NCBI RefSeq assembly: GCF_022701295.1
Contig: NZ_CP033204.1
Span: forward strand, 4,244,501 to 4,308,500
Length of the DNA: 64,000 nucleotides
Direction: 5' to 3'
DNA from: Sphingopyxis sp. YF1
GTDB lineage: Bacteria > Pseudomonadota > Alphaproteobacteria > Sphingomonadales > Sphingomonadaceae
The notes below the pieces were generated by a model. The model was not told the origin of the DNA, made no database searches, and saw only the letters and a list, made by a program, of their open reading frames with translations. How positions within the stretch are numbered: the stretch's first letter is position 1; the number at the start of each line of letters is the position of its first letter. Below, piece by piece: positions 17,863-25,459 of the stretch. Position numbers and translations under genes: made by a program.

Positions 17863-19092
17863 ATGAGCGATATCCAGCGCAGCGACGTCCTGATCTCCGG
17901 CGGCGGCCTTGTCGGGCAGACGCTTGCCCTTGCGCTCGCGCACCACGGCCTGTCCAGCATCATCGTCGACCCCGCCGACCCGGTCTCGACGATCGCCCCC
18001 GGTTTCGACGGGCGTGCCTCCGCCATCGCCAGCGCGGTCTGGCAGATGTTCGACGTGATCGGCATCGCGGGCCGGCTCGCGGGCCATGGCTGCCCGATTC
18101 GCGCGATCAAGGTCAGCGATGGCGGGCAGACGGGCGAACTTGATTTCGAAACCGCCGAAGACGCGCCGCCGCTCGGCACGATGGTCGAAAACCGCCAGCT
18201 TCGCATCGCGCTGCGCGACGCGCTGGCCGACGCGCCGCTGATCAACCTGATCGCGCCGGCCAAGGTCACCGACCGGCGGGTCGATGCGCATGGCGTCACG
18301 CTGACGCTCGCCGACGGCACGCGGCTCGCCGCGCCGCTGCTGATCGTCGCCGAGGGGCGTCGCTCGCCGACGCGCGACGCGGCAGGCTTCACGATCGCGG
18401 GCTGGTCGTACCATCATCATGCGATGATCGGCGCGGTCGCGCACGAAAGGCCGCACGGCCATGTCGCGCACGAGATTTTCTTCCCCGCGGGTCCCTTCGC
18501 GCTGCTCCCGCTCGTCGACGACGAACAGGGGCGGCATCGTTCGGCCTTCGTCTGGACGGTGAGCGAAAAGGAAGGTCCGGCCTTCGCCAAGCTCGGCGAC
18601 CGCGGGTTCGTCGCCGAACTCGAAAAGCGCGCGGGCGGGATTCTCGGCGCGATGGAGCTGGTCGCGCCGCGCATGACCTATCCGCTCGGTTTCCATCACA
18701 GCGCGAAGATCGTGACCGACCGCATCGTGCTGGTCGGCGATGCGGCGCACGGCATCCATCCGATCGCCGGACAGGGGCTCAACCTCGGGCTGCGCGATGT
18801 CGCGGCGCTGACCGAGGTGCTCGTCGACGGCGCGCGGTTCGGGCTCGACCTCGGCGATGCGGCGCTGCTCGCGCGCTACCAGCGCTGGCGCGGGCTCGAC
18901 AATCTGATGGTCAGCCTCGCGACCGACGGGCTCACCCGCCTCTTCGGCATCCCGGGCCGGACCGCGTCGGCGGTGCGCCGCGCCGGGCTCGGCGCGGTGC
19001 AGCGGCTGCCGATGCTCAAGCGCTTCTTCATGGACGAAGCGCGCGGCGAGGCCGGCGACCTGCCGCGGCTGCTCGCCGGCGCGGAAATCTAG
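17863..19092 (+). CDS. FAD-dependent ubiquinone-biosynthesis hydroxylase, UbiH/UbiF/COQ6 family
   Basis: Predicted flavoprotein monooxygenase hydroxylating the aromatic ring of a ubiquinone precursor. The 409-residue product has the N-terminal Rossmann motif 'ISGGGLVGQTLALALA', the DG-type region near 'APLLIVAEGRRSPTRDAAG' and the second FAD motif 'VLVGDAAHGIHPIAGQG'. Alphaproteobacteria use different members (UbiH, UbiF, UbiI, UbiL or UbiM) for C1, C5 and C6 hydroxylation, and the sequence does not tell which this is. It is a lone gene followed by a family C repeat. Confidence 0.9.
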   Translation: MSDIQRSDVLISGGGLVGQTLALALAHHGLSSIIVDPADPVSTIAPGFDGRASAIASAVWQMFDVIGIAGRLAGHGCPIRAIKVSDGGQTGELDFETAEDAPPLGTMVENRQLRIALRDALADAPLINLIAPAKVTDRRVDAHGVTLTLADGTRLAAPLLIVAEGRRSPTRDAAGFTIAGWSYHHHAMIGAVAHERPHGHVAHEIFFPAGPFALLPLVDDEQGRHRSAFVWTVSEKEGPAFAKLGDRGFVAELEKRAGGILGAMELVAPRMTYPLGFHHSAKIVTDRIVLVGDAAHGIHPIAGQGLNLGLRDVAALTEVLVDGARFGLDLGDAALLARYQRWRGLDNLMVSLATDGLTRLFGIPGRTASAVRRAGLGAVQRLPMLKRFFMDEARGEAGDLPRLLAGAEI

Positions 19093-19112
19093 AGCGGCGT
19101 GCGTTTAATATG

Positions 19113-19280
19113 AACCGTTCGCCCTGAGCCTGTCGAAGCCTGTCCTGAGCGCCTGCCTTTGCAGGCAGTCGAAGGGGGCCGTCCTTTCTTTCAACGGCGA
19201 AGGAAGAAGAACGGTGCTTCGACAAGGCTCTCCTGAGCGCCTGCAAGGCAGTCGAAGGGCTCAGCACAAACGGGCCTGAG
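19113..19280. repeat. Mosaic palindromic repeat, family C (long form)
   Basis: Contains 'ttcgccctgagcctgtcgaa', two copies of a 'ctgagcgcctgc...gcaggcagtcgaaggg' module and the 'gccgtcctttctt' palindrome shared with 12014-12076. The outer parts are inverted copies of one another. It lies between the convergent UbiH-type gene and the Lon-N gene. Confidence 0.75.
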
Positions 19281-19360
19281 GGATGATGCGAATTTAACGC
19301 TCGATGCTCTAGAGCCGAACCGCGACCTCCGCCGCGGCGCGGCTTCGGGTCATTGCCCGG

Positions 19361-20011
19361 TCACTGGAGCGTCGCGCGCCCATCGTCGCCGTCGAAGCGG
19401 CCGAAAAACTGCATCATCTGCACGACCAGTTCGGCGCGCGCGTCGATCGAGGCCGCCTCGAGCAGCGCCTGTTTCGCCGCCGCGTCGAAGGGGGCGACCT
19501 GCGCGATTCCGTTGACCAGCGTCGCATCGTCGAGCTGTCCGACCGCGTTCCAGTCGACGACATAACCCTGCCGTTCGGCAAAGCGCTTCGCTTCGCGTTC
19601 GAGGCTGGCGCGCTCGATTCCCGACAGCACCGCTGCATCCTCGCGCTCGGGGGCGATTTCGGCCTCGACCTGGCGAAAGGGCGTCGTGACGTCGAGTTCG
19701 CGGCGCACGCGAAAGCGCGCGGTTCCCTCCAGCACCAGATTGAAACGCCCGTCGTCGAGCGCTTCGATGTCGACGATCTTGCCGATGCAGCCGATGTCGT
19801 AAAGCGCCGGCGGTTCGCGATCCTCCTCGCCCGCCAGCACGCGCGGCTGGATCATCCCGATCTGCCGGTCGCGCGCGAGCACCTCCTGCACCATCGCCCG
19901 ATAGCGCGGCTCGAAGATATGCAGCGGCAGATGCAGCCCCGGGAACAGCACCGCGCCGGGCAGCGGAAAGATCGCGATCCGCTGGATGGTCAGGGGCGCG
20001 TCTTCGGTCAT
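19361..20011 (-). CDS. Lon N-terminal (LAN/PUA-like) domain protein
   Basis: A 216-residue stand-alone version of the substrate-recognition domain of Lon protease, without ATPase or protease parts. Visible hallmarks are 'IFPLPGAVLFPGLHLPLHIFEPRYRAM' features at residues 12-38, 'IGCIGKIVDIEALDDGRF' and a helical C-terminus. Such proteins are common in alphaproteobacteria and their role is unclear. The start forms TGATG with the upstream thioredoxin stop (one shared base), so the two are translationally coupled. That supports a joint role in protein quality control, which is an inference. Confidence 0.88.
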   Translation of the reverse strand: MTEDAPLTIQRIAIFPLPGAVLFPGLHLPLHIFEPRYRAMVQEVLARDRQIGMIQPRVLAGEEDREPPALYDIGCIGKIVDIEALDDGRFNLVLEGTARFRVRRELDVTTPFRQVEAEIAPEREDAAVLSGIERASLEREAKRFAERQGYVVDWNAVGQLDDATLVNGIAQVAPFDAAAKQALLEAASIDARAELVVQMMQFFGRFDGDDGRATLQ

Positions 20012-20922
20012 CAGCCGAACAGGATCAGCGACAGGCGGCGGCGCTGGGCCGCGACCCACGGATCCTCCAGCCCCACCGCCTCGAACAGCGACAGCAGCTT
20101 GGCGCGTGCGGCGCCGTCGTTCCACTCGCGGTCGGCCGCGACGATATGGAGCAGATTGTCCGCCGCGGCGTCGCGCTGGCCGGCACCGATCTGTGCCGCG
20201 GCAAGGTCGAGCCGCGCCTGATGATCGTCGGGATTCGCGGCGACCGCGGCTTCGAACCCCGCCAGTTCGCCCGCATCGGGGGCGTCGGCGGCGAGCGCGA
20301 GCGCGCTCTTCGCCTGCGCGATCGCGGCATCGTTCGCCATCTCGGGGGGCAGCGCGTCGAGCACCGCCTGCGCGCCTTCGGTGTCGCCGGCGAGCAGCAT
20401 CGCGCGAATCAGGCCGCCGTGCGCCGCGGCATTGTCGGGCGCGATCTCGACGATCTGGCCAAAGATGCCCGCCGCGCGCGGGCCGTCGCCTTCGGCGAGC
20501 ACCGATTCGCCCATTTCGAGCAGCGGTGCGATCTCGACCGCGCGCGCGCTGGCCTCGCTTTCGACGGGCAGTTGCGCGAGCAACTGGTCGAGCATCGCCT
20601 TGAGCTGGCTCTCGCTGCGCGCATTGGTCAGGTTCGCGACCGGCTGGCCCTGGAAGATGGCATAGACGGTCGGGATCGACTGGACCTGGAACTGGCCCGC
20701 GATGAAGCGATTCGCATCGACGTCGATCTTCGCGAGCACGACGCCCTTGTCGGCATAATCGGCCGCGACCTTTTCGAGCACGGGGGCGAGCTGCTTGCAC
20801 GGCCCGCACCATTCGGCCCAGAAATCGAGGATGACGATCTTGGTCATCGACGGTTCGACGACATCGCGACGGAAGGCTTCGACGGCTTCCTTTTCCTGCG
20901 GGTTCAGACCCAGAGTGGCCAC
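20011..20922 (-). CDS. cnoX: Thioredoxin-TPR co-chaperone, CnoX/YbbN-like
   Basis: A 303-residue cytoplasmic protein with an N-terminal thioredoxin domain (about 10-115) and TPR-like helical repeats behind it (about 130-300). The active-site motif C39-G-P-C42 is intact, unlike E. coli CnoX which lost a cysteine, so reductase activity is possible as in Caulobacter CnoX. The family acts as a redox-linked holdase that delivers substrates to GroEL. It heads a two-gene operon with the Lon-N protein. The tRNA-Gly gene lies 193 bp away on the other strand. Confidence 0.88.
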   Translation of the reverse strand: MATLGLNPQEKEAVEAFRRDVVEPSMTKIVILDFWAEWCGPCKQLAPVLEKVAADYADKGVVLAKIDVDANRFIAGQFQVQSIPTVYAIFQGQPVANLTNARSESQLKAMLDQLLAQLPVESEASARAVEIAPLLEMGESVLAEGDGPRAAGIFGQIVEIAPDNAAAHGGLIRAMLLAGDTEGAQAVLDALPPEMANDAAIAQAKSALALAADAPDAGELAGFEAAVAANPDDHQARLDLAAAQIGAGQRDAAADNLLHIVAADREWNDGAARAKLLSLFEAVGLEDPWVAAQRRRLSLILFG

Positions 20923-21115
20923 GGGTTGGTTGCTCCTGTTGAGGTGGGCGCTTCCGGCGCGGGCCGGAAAGCTCTTTTTGTCGCCTGCTTATGTGGGAAT
21001 TCCGGCCGATATGCCAACCCTTCGAGAAAATGCACAAACAGGGCTTGCCGACTCCGAAAGCCGGTGCTAATCGCCCGCCTCACCCGCTGGGAACCACCCG
21101 TTTCCAGCCGCCAGA

Positions 21116-21190
21116 GCGGGCGTAGCTCAGGGGTAGAGCACAACCTTGCCAAGGTTGGGGTCGAGGGTTCGAATCCCTTCGCCCGCTCCA
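21116..21190 (+). tRNA. tRNA-Gly (anticodon GCC)
   Basis: Complete cloverleaf: acceptor arms 'gcgggcg' / 'cgcccgc', D arm 'gctc'...'gagc', anticodon stem 'caacc' / 'ggttg' with loop 'ttgccaa' (anticodon GCC), T arm 'gaggg-ttcgaat-ccctt', and an encoded CCA end. It stands at the border between the core genes to its left and the catabolic operon to its right. Confidence 0.97.
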
Positions 21191-21444
21191 GTTTTCGAAA
21201 ATCGACGAAAGGCCGCGACCAATCCTCGTCGCGATCGAATCGTGCGGGCGTCGGCCCTTCAAACCCGTACGACATCCCCGTCGTTGGCCGACCATCTGTT
21301 GCAATTCGCCGTTCCTGCGGTGCGGTGGCTGGAATGGAGGCAGGAGGCGGACGGGGCAGCCCGGCCGCCGCTCCCATTTTTGCTGATGTCGCGGTGCTGA
21401 TGGGCACGATAGTCTCCTCTTCAAAATGACATGAGGAGGATGCG

Positions 21445-22209
21445 ATGGATCTGGGTCTGGCCGGCAAGAAGGTCATCATGAACGGCGGCGCGCACGGGCT
21501 GGGGCTGGCGTCGCTCAAGATTTTCGCGGCCGAAGGCGCCGATGTGGCGTTTTTTTCGCGCGATGCCGAAAAGGTCGCGGCGGCGGTCGCGGCGATCGAC
21601 GCCGCCGGGCCGGGCAAGGTGCTGGGCGAACAGTTCGACATGACGGGCAATCCCGACGGTTATCGCGAATGGCTGGAAAAGGCGCGCGATGCGCTCGGCG
21701 GCTGCGACATCTTCATCCACACCGCGAGCTCGTCGGGGCAGGGCGCGACGGGCGACTGGCAGCGCGGACTCGACATGGATATCATGGGCGCGGTGCACGG
21801 GGTCGAGGTGCTGACCGAGGCGCTGGCGGCGTCGGGGTCGGGATCGATCATCTTCATGTCGTCGACCGCGGCGGTCGAGACCTTCATCGTTCCGCAGGCG
21901 TTCAACGCACTCAAGGCGGCGCTGATCACCTATGGTTCGCAGCTGAGCCAGGCGCTCGCGGCGCAGAATATCCGCGTCAATATCGTCTCGCCCGGCGCGA
22001 TCTATTATCCCGGCGGCAATTGGGAGACGATCAGGTCGGCGGTGCCGCCGCTCTATGAAGCCACGCTCGCGCAGATGCCGATGGGGCGCTTCGGCGAGCC
22101 CGAGGAGGTCGCGAAGGGTATCGTGTTCATGGCCTCGCCCGCCTGTCCGTACATGACCGGCGCGCATCTCGTCATCGATGGCGGTTTCACCAAGCGCGTC
22201 CAGTTCTAG
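21445..22209 (+). CDS. SDR-family protein lacking the catalytic tyrosine
   Basis: A 254-residue Rossmann-fold protein of the classical short-chain dehydrogenase type, probably NAD(P)-binding. The cofactor loop is 'NGGAHGLGLA' and the Ser position is filled (S139/S140 in 'FMSSTAAV'). The usual YxxxK reads 'FNALK', so the catalytic Tyr is Phe at 153 while K157 is kept. 'TASSSG' replaces the usual NNAG. It may be inactive, structural, or use another acid. It has the best ribosome site of the operon ('gaggagga', 4 nt before ATG). First gene of an eight-gene catabolic operon; 10 bp precede the next gene. Confidence 0.85.
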   Translation: MDLGLAGKKVIMNGGAHGLGLASLKIFAAEGADVAFFSRDAEKVAAAVAAIDAAGPGKVLGEQFDMTGNPDGYREWLEKARDALGGCDIFIHTASSSGQGATGDWQRGLDMDIMGAVHGVEVLTEALAASGSGSIIFMSSTAAVETFIVPQAFNALKAALITYGSQLSQALAAQNIRVNIVSPGAIYYPGGNWETIRSAVPPLYEATLAQMPMGRFGEPEEVAKGIVFMASPACPYMTGAHLVIDGGFTKRVQF

Positions 22210-22219
22210 GCCGCGCGCG

Positions 22220-22867
22220 ATGAAGCTCTACCAGTCGCTCGGCCCCAATCCGCGCGTGGTGCTGATGTATCTCGCCGAGACCGGAATCGCGGTCGATCAC
22301 CGGTTCGTCGACATCATGACGGCCGAGAACCGCCAGCCCGGTTTCCGTGCCAAAAGTCCGCTCGGGCACACCCCGTTGCTCGAGCTCGACGACGGTCGCT
22401 GCATCGCCGAAAGCCTCGCGATCTGCGAATATCTGGGCGAGGTGCTGGGCGGACATGCGCTGCTCGGCGCGACGGCGGAGGAGCGGGCCAGAACGCGGAT
22501 GCTGGTGCGGATCGTCGACCAGCTCGTCGTCGTGCCGATGACCGCGGGCTTCCGCGGTGCCGAGGGACTGCCGATGTTCGAGAGCCGGGTGCTCTGCCTG
22601 CCCGATGCGGCCGCCGACCTGAAGCGGCTGGCGGCCGACGGACTGGTGCAAATCGACCGGATCGTCGGGGCGGGGCCGTGGCTTGCCGGCGATCGGTTCA
22701 GCCTCGCCGACGTTCTGCTTTATTGCTTCGTCGAGTTCGGCGCGATGGTCGGGCAGCCGCCGGATCCCGCGCTCGCCAACCTTGTCGCCTGGCAGGGCCG
22801 CGTCGCGGCGCGCCCCAGCGCCGCTGCCAGCGCCAACCCCCAATATGGCATCGGAGAGCCTGCATGA
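22220..22867 (+). CDS. Glutathione S-transferase-like protein
   Basis: A 215-residue cytosolic protein with an N-terminal thioredoxin-fold GST domain (about 1-80: 'MKLYQSLGPNPRVVLMYLAE', 'SPLGHTPLLELDDG', 'IAESLAICEYL') and a C-terminal all-helical domain (about 90-205, 'LAGDRFSLADVLLYCF'). The conserved Pro and the Glu-Ser pair that bind glutathione's gamma-glutamyl group are present. In sphingomonad catabolic operons GSTs often perform isomerisation, thioether cleavage or detoxification; the substrate is unknown. The stop overlaps the next start in ATGA. Confidence 0.85.
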   Translation: MKLYQSLGPNPRVVLMYLAETGIAVDHRFVDIMTAENRQPGFRAKSPLGHTPLLELDDGRCIAESLAICEYLGEVLGGHALLGATAEERARTRMLVRIVDQLVVVPMTAGFRGAEGLPMFESRVLCLPDAAADLKRLAADGLVQIDRIVGAGPWLAGDRFSLADVLLYCFVEFGAMVGQPPDPALANLVAWQGRVAARPSAAASANPQYGIGEPA

Positions 22868-23844
22868 CCGAGACGACGATCGACCGCGACAAGCTGCGCG
22901 ATATCTATACCCGCACGATGCGCGTCGCGCGCGCCGACGAGAAATTCCGTTCGCTGCTGATGACCGGCAAACTCGCGGTCATCTATTATACGGTGCGCGG
23001 GCAGGAACTGGTCTCGGCGGCGGCGATGGCGGCGCTCGAACCCAGCGACTATCTGGTCACCACCTATCGCGGCCAGCACGACCAGATCGCCAAGGGCGTG
23101 CCGCTGAATCCGTTGTTTGCCGAGATTGCGGGCAAGGTCGACGGCACCTGTCGCGGCAAGGGCGGGTCGATGCACATCACCCATCCGGATTCGGGGGTGA
23201 TGGTGACGACGGGCGTCGTCGGATCGGGATTGCCGATCGCCAACGGCCTCGCGCTGGCATCGCAGAACCGCGGCGACGGCAAGGTGACGATCGTCTGTTT
23301 CGGCGACGGCGCGACCAATATCGGCGCCTTTCACGAGGCGATGAATATGGCGCAGCTGTGGAAGCTGCCCGTGATCTTCCTCTGCCAGAACAACCGTTAT
23401 GGCGAGCACACGGCGTTCGCCGACCATACCAAGGTCGATTCGATCGTCACCCGCGCCCGGGCCTACGGGATGGCGGGCGTGAAGGTCGACGGCAACGACG
23501 CGATCGCCATGTACAACACCACCAAGGCGGCCGTGGACCGCGCCCGCGCGGGCGAGGGGCCGACGCTGATCGAGGCGATGTGCTACCGCATGATGGGGCA
23601 TTTCTTCGGATCGGACTTCTCCTATATGCCGAAGGAGCATCTCGCCGAGATGGCGGCGGAAGACCCGCTGCCGCGGCTGCGCCAGCTGATGCTCGATCAC
23701 CAGTTCACCGAGGCCGAACTCGACGCGATCGTCGCCGACCTCGATGCGCAGATGGAGGCGGCTGCCGAGTTCGCCGCGAAGAGCCCGCTGCCGGGACCCG
23801 AGGAAATCCGCAAGGATGTCTTCGAAGAGGAGATTGCGGCATGA
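22864..23844 (+). CDS. 2-oxoacid/acetoin-type dehydrogenase E1, alpha subunit
   Basis: Thiamine-diphosphate-dependent E1 alpha subunit, 326 residues, AcoA/PdhA family. The ThDP-Mg motif runs from G147-D-G149 in 'CFGDGATNIGAF' to N176-N177. The 'RGKGGSMHI' and 'GVVGSGLPIANG' signatures are present. It should form an alpha2beta2 E1 with the next gene product, decarboxylating a 2-oxo acid (or cleaving an acetoin-like hydroxyketone) and passing the acyl or aldehyde unit to a lipoyl group. Both boundaries are ATGA overlaps. The substrate cannot be assigned; the operon setting argues for a catabolic intermediate rather than pyruvate. Confidence 0.92.
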   Translation: MTETTIDRDKLRDIYTRTMRVARADEKFRSLLMTGKLAVIYYTVRGQELVSAAAMAALEPSDYLVTTYRGQHDQIAKGVPLNPLFAEIAGKVDGTCRGKGGSMHITHPDSGVMVTTGVVGSGLPIANGLALASQNRGDGKVTIVCFGDGATNIGAFHEAMNMAQLWKLPVIFLCQNNRYGEHTAFADHTKVDSIVTRARAYGMAGVKVDGNDAIAMYNTTKAAVDRARAGEGPTLIEAMCYRMMGHFFGSDFSYMPKEHLAEMAAEDPLPRLRQLMLDHQFTEAELDAIVADLDAQMEAAAEFAAKSPLPGPEEIRKDVFEEEIAA

Positions 23845-24833
23845 GCGCGCAGATCACGATGACGCAGGCGATCAACCGCGCGATCGACGAGGCGATGGCC
23901 GGGGACGAGGGCGTGATCCTGCTCGGCGAGGATGTCGCCGCGAAACAGGGTGGCGGGGTGTTCAAGATATCGTCGGGATTGACCGAGAAATATGGCGAGC
24001 ACCGCATCCGCGCGACCCCGATTTCGGAACAGGCGATCGTCGGCGCATGCGTCGGCGCGGCGCTCGCGGGGTTCCGCCCGATCGCCGAGATCATGCTGAT
24101 GAACTTCGTGACGGTCGCGATGGACCAGATCGTCAACCACGCCGCGAAGCTGCGCTTCATGTCGGGTGGACAGACGCATGTGCCGCTGGTCCTGCGCACC
24201 ACGACCGGGGTCGGGGTCGGTTTCGGCGGGCAGCACAGCGACATGCTCGAGGCGTGGTTCGCGCATGTCCCGGGGCTGAAGATCGTTACCCCGTCGAACG
24301 CCGCCGACGCGCAGGGGCTGATGCGCGCCGCGATCGCGTGCAACGACCCGGTGATCTTCATCGAGAATATCCTTTGCTACGGGCTCAAATCCGACGATCC
24401 GGGGCCGGGTCATGTCGTACCGCTGGGCAAGGCGGCGGTCGCGCGCGAGGGCAGCGATTGCACGATCGTCACCTATGGCCGCACCGTGCTCGACGCGCTC
24501 GAAGTCGCAGGCAAGCTCGCGGATGAAGGGGTTTCGGTAGAGGTCATCGATCTCAGGACCATCGCCCCTTATGACGAGGCGACCGTCACCGCGTCGGTCG
24601 AAAAGACCGGGCGCGCGGTCGTGCTCCACGAGGCCGTGAAGCAGTACGGCACCGGCGCCGAGATCGCCTCGCGCCTCAACGAAAAACTCTTCGGCAAGCT
24701 CAAGGCGCCGGTCACGCGTATCGGCGGGGCCTTTTCCGCGGTGCCGATGGCGAACGCGCTCGAACAGGCGTGGATCCCAAACAAGGACGCGATCGCCGAC
24801 GCGGTGCGGACCGCGATGAACTGGAAGGGCTGA
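23841..24833 (+). CDS. 2-oxoacid/acetoin-type dehydrogenase E1, beta subunit
   Basis: Partner of the preceding E1 alpha, 330 residues. The N-terminal pyrimidine-binding domain (about 1-180) shows 'LLGEDVA' with the catalytic-type Glu, 'RATPISEQAIVGACVGAA' and 'GVGFGGQHSDMLEAWFAHVPG'. The C-terminal transketolase-C domain (about 195-325) shows 'EVIDLRTIAPYDEATV' and 'HEAVKQYGTG'. These are the AcoB/PdhB features. The start overlaps the alpha stop (ATGA), consistent with equimolar synthesis. The next gene supplies a lipoyl carrier, but no E2 or E3 follows. Confidence 0.92.
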   Translation: MSAQITMTQAINRAIDEAMAGDEGVILLGEDVAAKQGGGVFKISSGLTEKYGEHRIRATPISEQAIVGACVGAALAGFRPIAEIMLMNFVTVAMDQIVNHAAKLRFMSGGQTHVPLVLRTTTGVGVGFGGQHSDMLEAWFAHVPGLKIVTPSNAADAQGLMRAAIACNDPVIFIENILCYGLKSDDPGPGHVVPLGKAAVAREGSDCTIVTYGRTVLDALEVAGKLADEGVSVEVIDLRTIAPYDEATVTASVEKTGRAVVLHEAVKQYGTGAEIASRLNEKLFGKLKAPVTRIGGAFSAVPMANALEQAWIPNKDAIADAVRTAMNWKG

Positions 24834-24837
24834 GGCG

Positions 24838-25068
24838 ATGGCCGAGGAATTGCGCATCCCCAAGATCGGCATGTCGGCGACCGAAATGACGCTCAACGAA
24901 TGGATGTTCGGCGACGGCGAGCGCGTCGAGGTCGGCGACATCATCTACACCGTCGAGACCGACAAGACGACGGTCGAGATCGAGGCGCAGGTCGCGGGCA
25001 CGATCCGCCCGACGGGGGTCGAGGGCGAGGTCTATCCGGTCGGCGCGCTCGTCGGCACGATCGAATGA
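24838..25068 (+). CDS. Stand-alone lipoyl (biotinyl/lipoyl) domain protein
   Basis: Only 76 residues long, consisting of a single lipoyl domain from end to end. The attachment site is K43 in 'VETDKTTVEIEA', with the usual glycine in 'GDGERVEVGD'. There is no peripheral-subunit-binding domain and no acyltransferase core, so it cannot be an E2 by itself. It may be a diffusible acyl carrier for the adjacent E1, comparable in principle to GcvH. It starts 4 bp after the E1 beta stop and ends in an ATGA overlap with the NTF2-like gene. Lipoylation rather than biotinylation is inferred from 'ETDKTT' and the E1 neighbours. Confidence 0.9.
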   Translation: MAEELRIPKIGMSATEMTLNEWMFGDGERVEVGDIIYTVETDKTTVEIEAQVAGTIRPTGVEGEVYPVGALVGTIE

Positions 25069-25457
25069 CGCCGCTCGAAGCCAGCAAGGCGATGTATGCC
25101 GAGGTTTCCAAGGGCAACTGGGCTGCGGTCGCCGACTATATGGCGGACAATTTCGTCATCCATGAACCCGCATCGCTGCCCTATGGCGGCGAATGGCGCG
25201 GGCGCGATGCGCTCCAGCGGCTGTACGCGCATGTGATGGGCTATTGGGAAGATCCCGTCGTCAAATGGCAGGAACTGGTCGGCGGCGAAACATACGCCGT
25301 CGCGTTGCTCCACTTCACGGTGACCGCAAAATCGAGCGGCAAGCGTTTCGAGACGCATATCGCCGAGGTCACCGAGTTCGACGACGCGGGCAAGATGGCG
25401 TCGATGCGCATCCATTATTTCGACACCGCGCATATGGTCGAGCAATTGAAGGCATAG
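25065..25457 (+). CDS. NTF2-like/SnoaL-type protein
   Basis: A 130-residue protein of the cone-shaped NTF2-like superfamily, which includes SnoaL cyclases, ketosteroid isomerases and small dehydratases. N-terminal helices 'MYAEVSKGNWAAVADYMADNFVIHE' features are followed by 'WRGRDALQRLYAHVM' and C-terminal strands 'THIAEVTEFDDAGKMASMRIHYFD'. Polar residues in the pocket (H, D, E) could act as base and acid, but no experimentally defined motif is matched. It sits directly before a ketosteroid-dehydrogenase-like gene, which suggests an isomerase or hydratase role on the same substrate (inference). Confidence 0.8.
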   Translation: MTPLEASKAMYAEVSKGNWAAVADYMADNFVIHEPASLPYGGEWRGRDALQRLYAHVMGYWEDPVVKWQELVGGETYAVALLHFTVTAKSSGKRFETHIAEVTEFDDAGKMASMRIHYFDTAHMVEQLKA

Positions 25458-25459
25458 AG

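Noticed and set aside
15107..17866. Plus-strand open frame of 919 codons
   Set aside because: Antisense to ftsK with intact Walker motifs; the translation is low-complexity.
21116..21190. Proven genomic-island attachment site at the tRNA
   Set aside because: No second copy of the tRNA 3' end and no integrase were seen in the window, so it is listed only as a suspicion.
24838..25068. Glycine-cleavage GcvH or biotin carrier protein
   Set aside because: GcvH is longer with a different fold entry, and the BCCP motif AMKM is absent; ETDKTT and the neighbouring E1 genes indicate a lipoyl domain of the 2-oxoacid dehydrogenase type.
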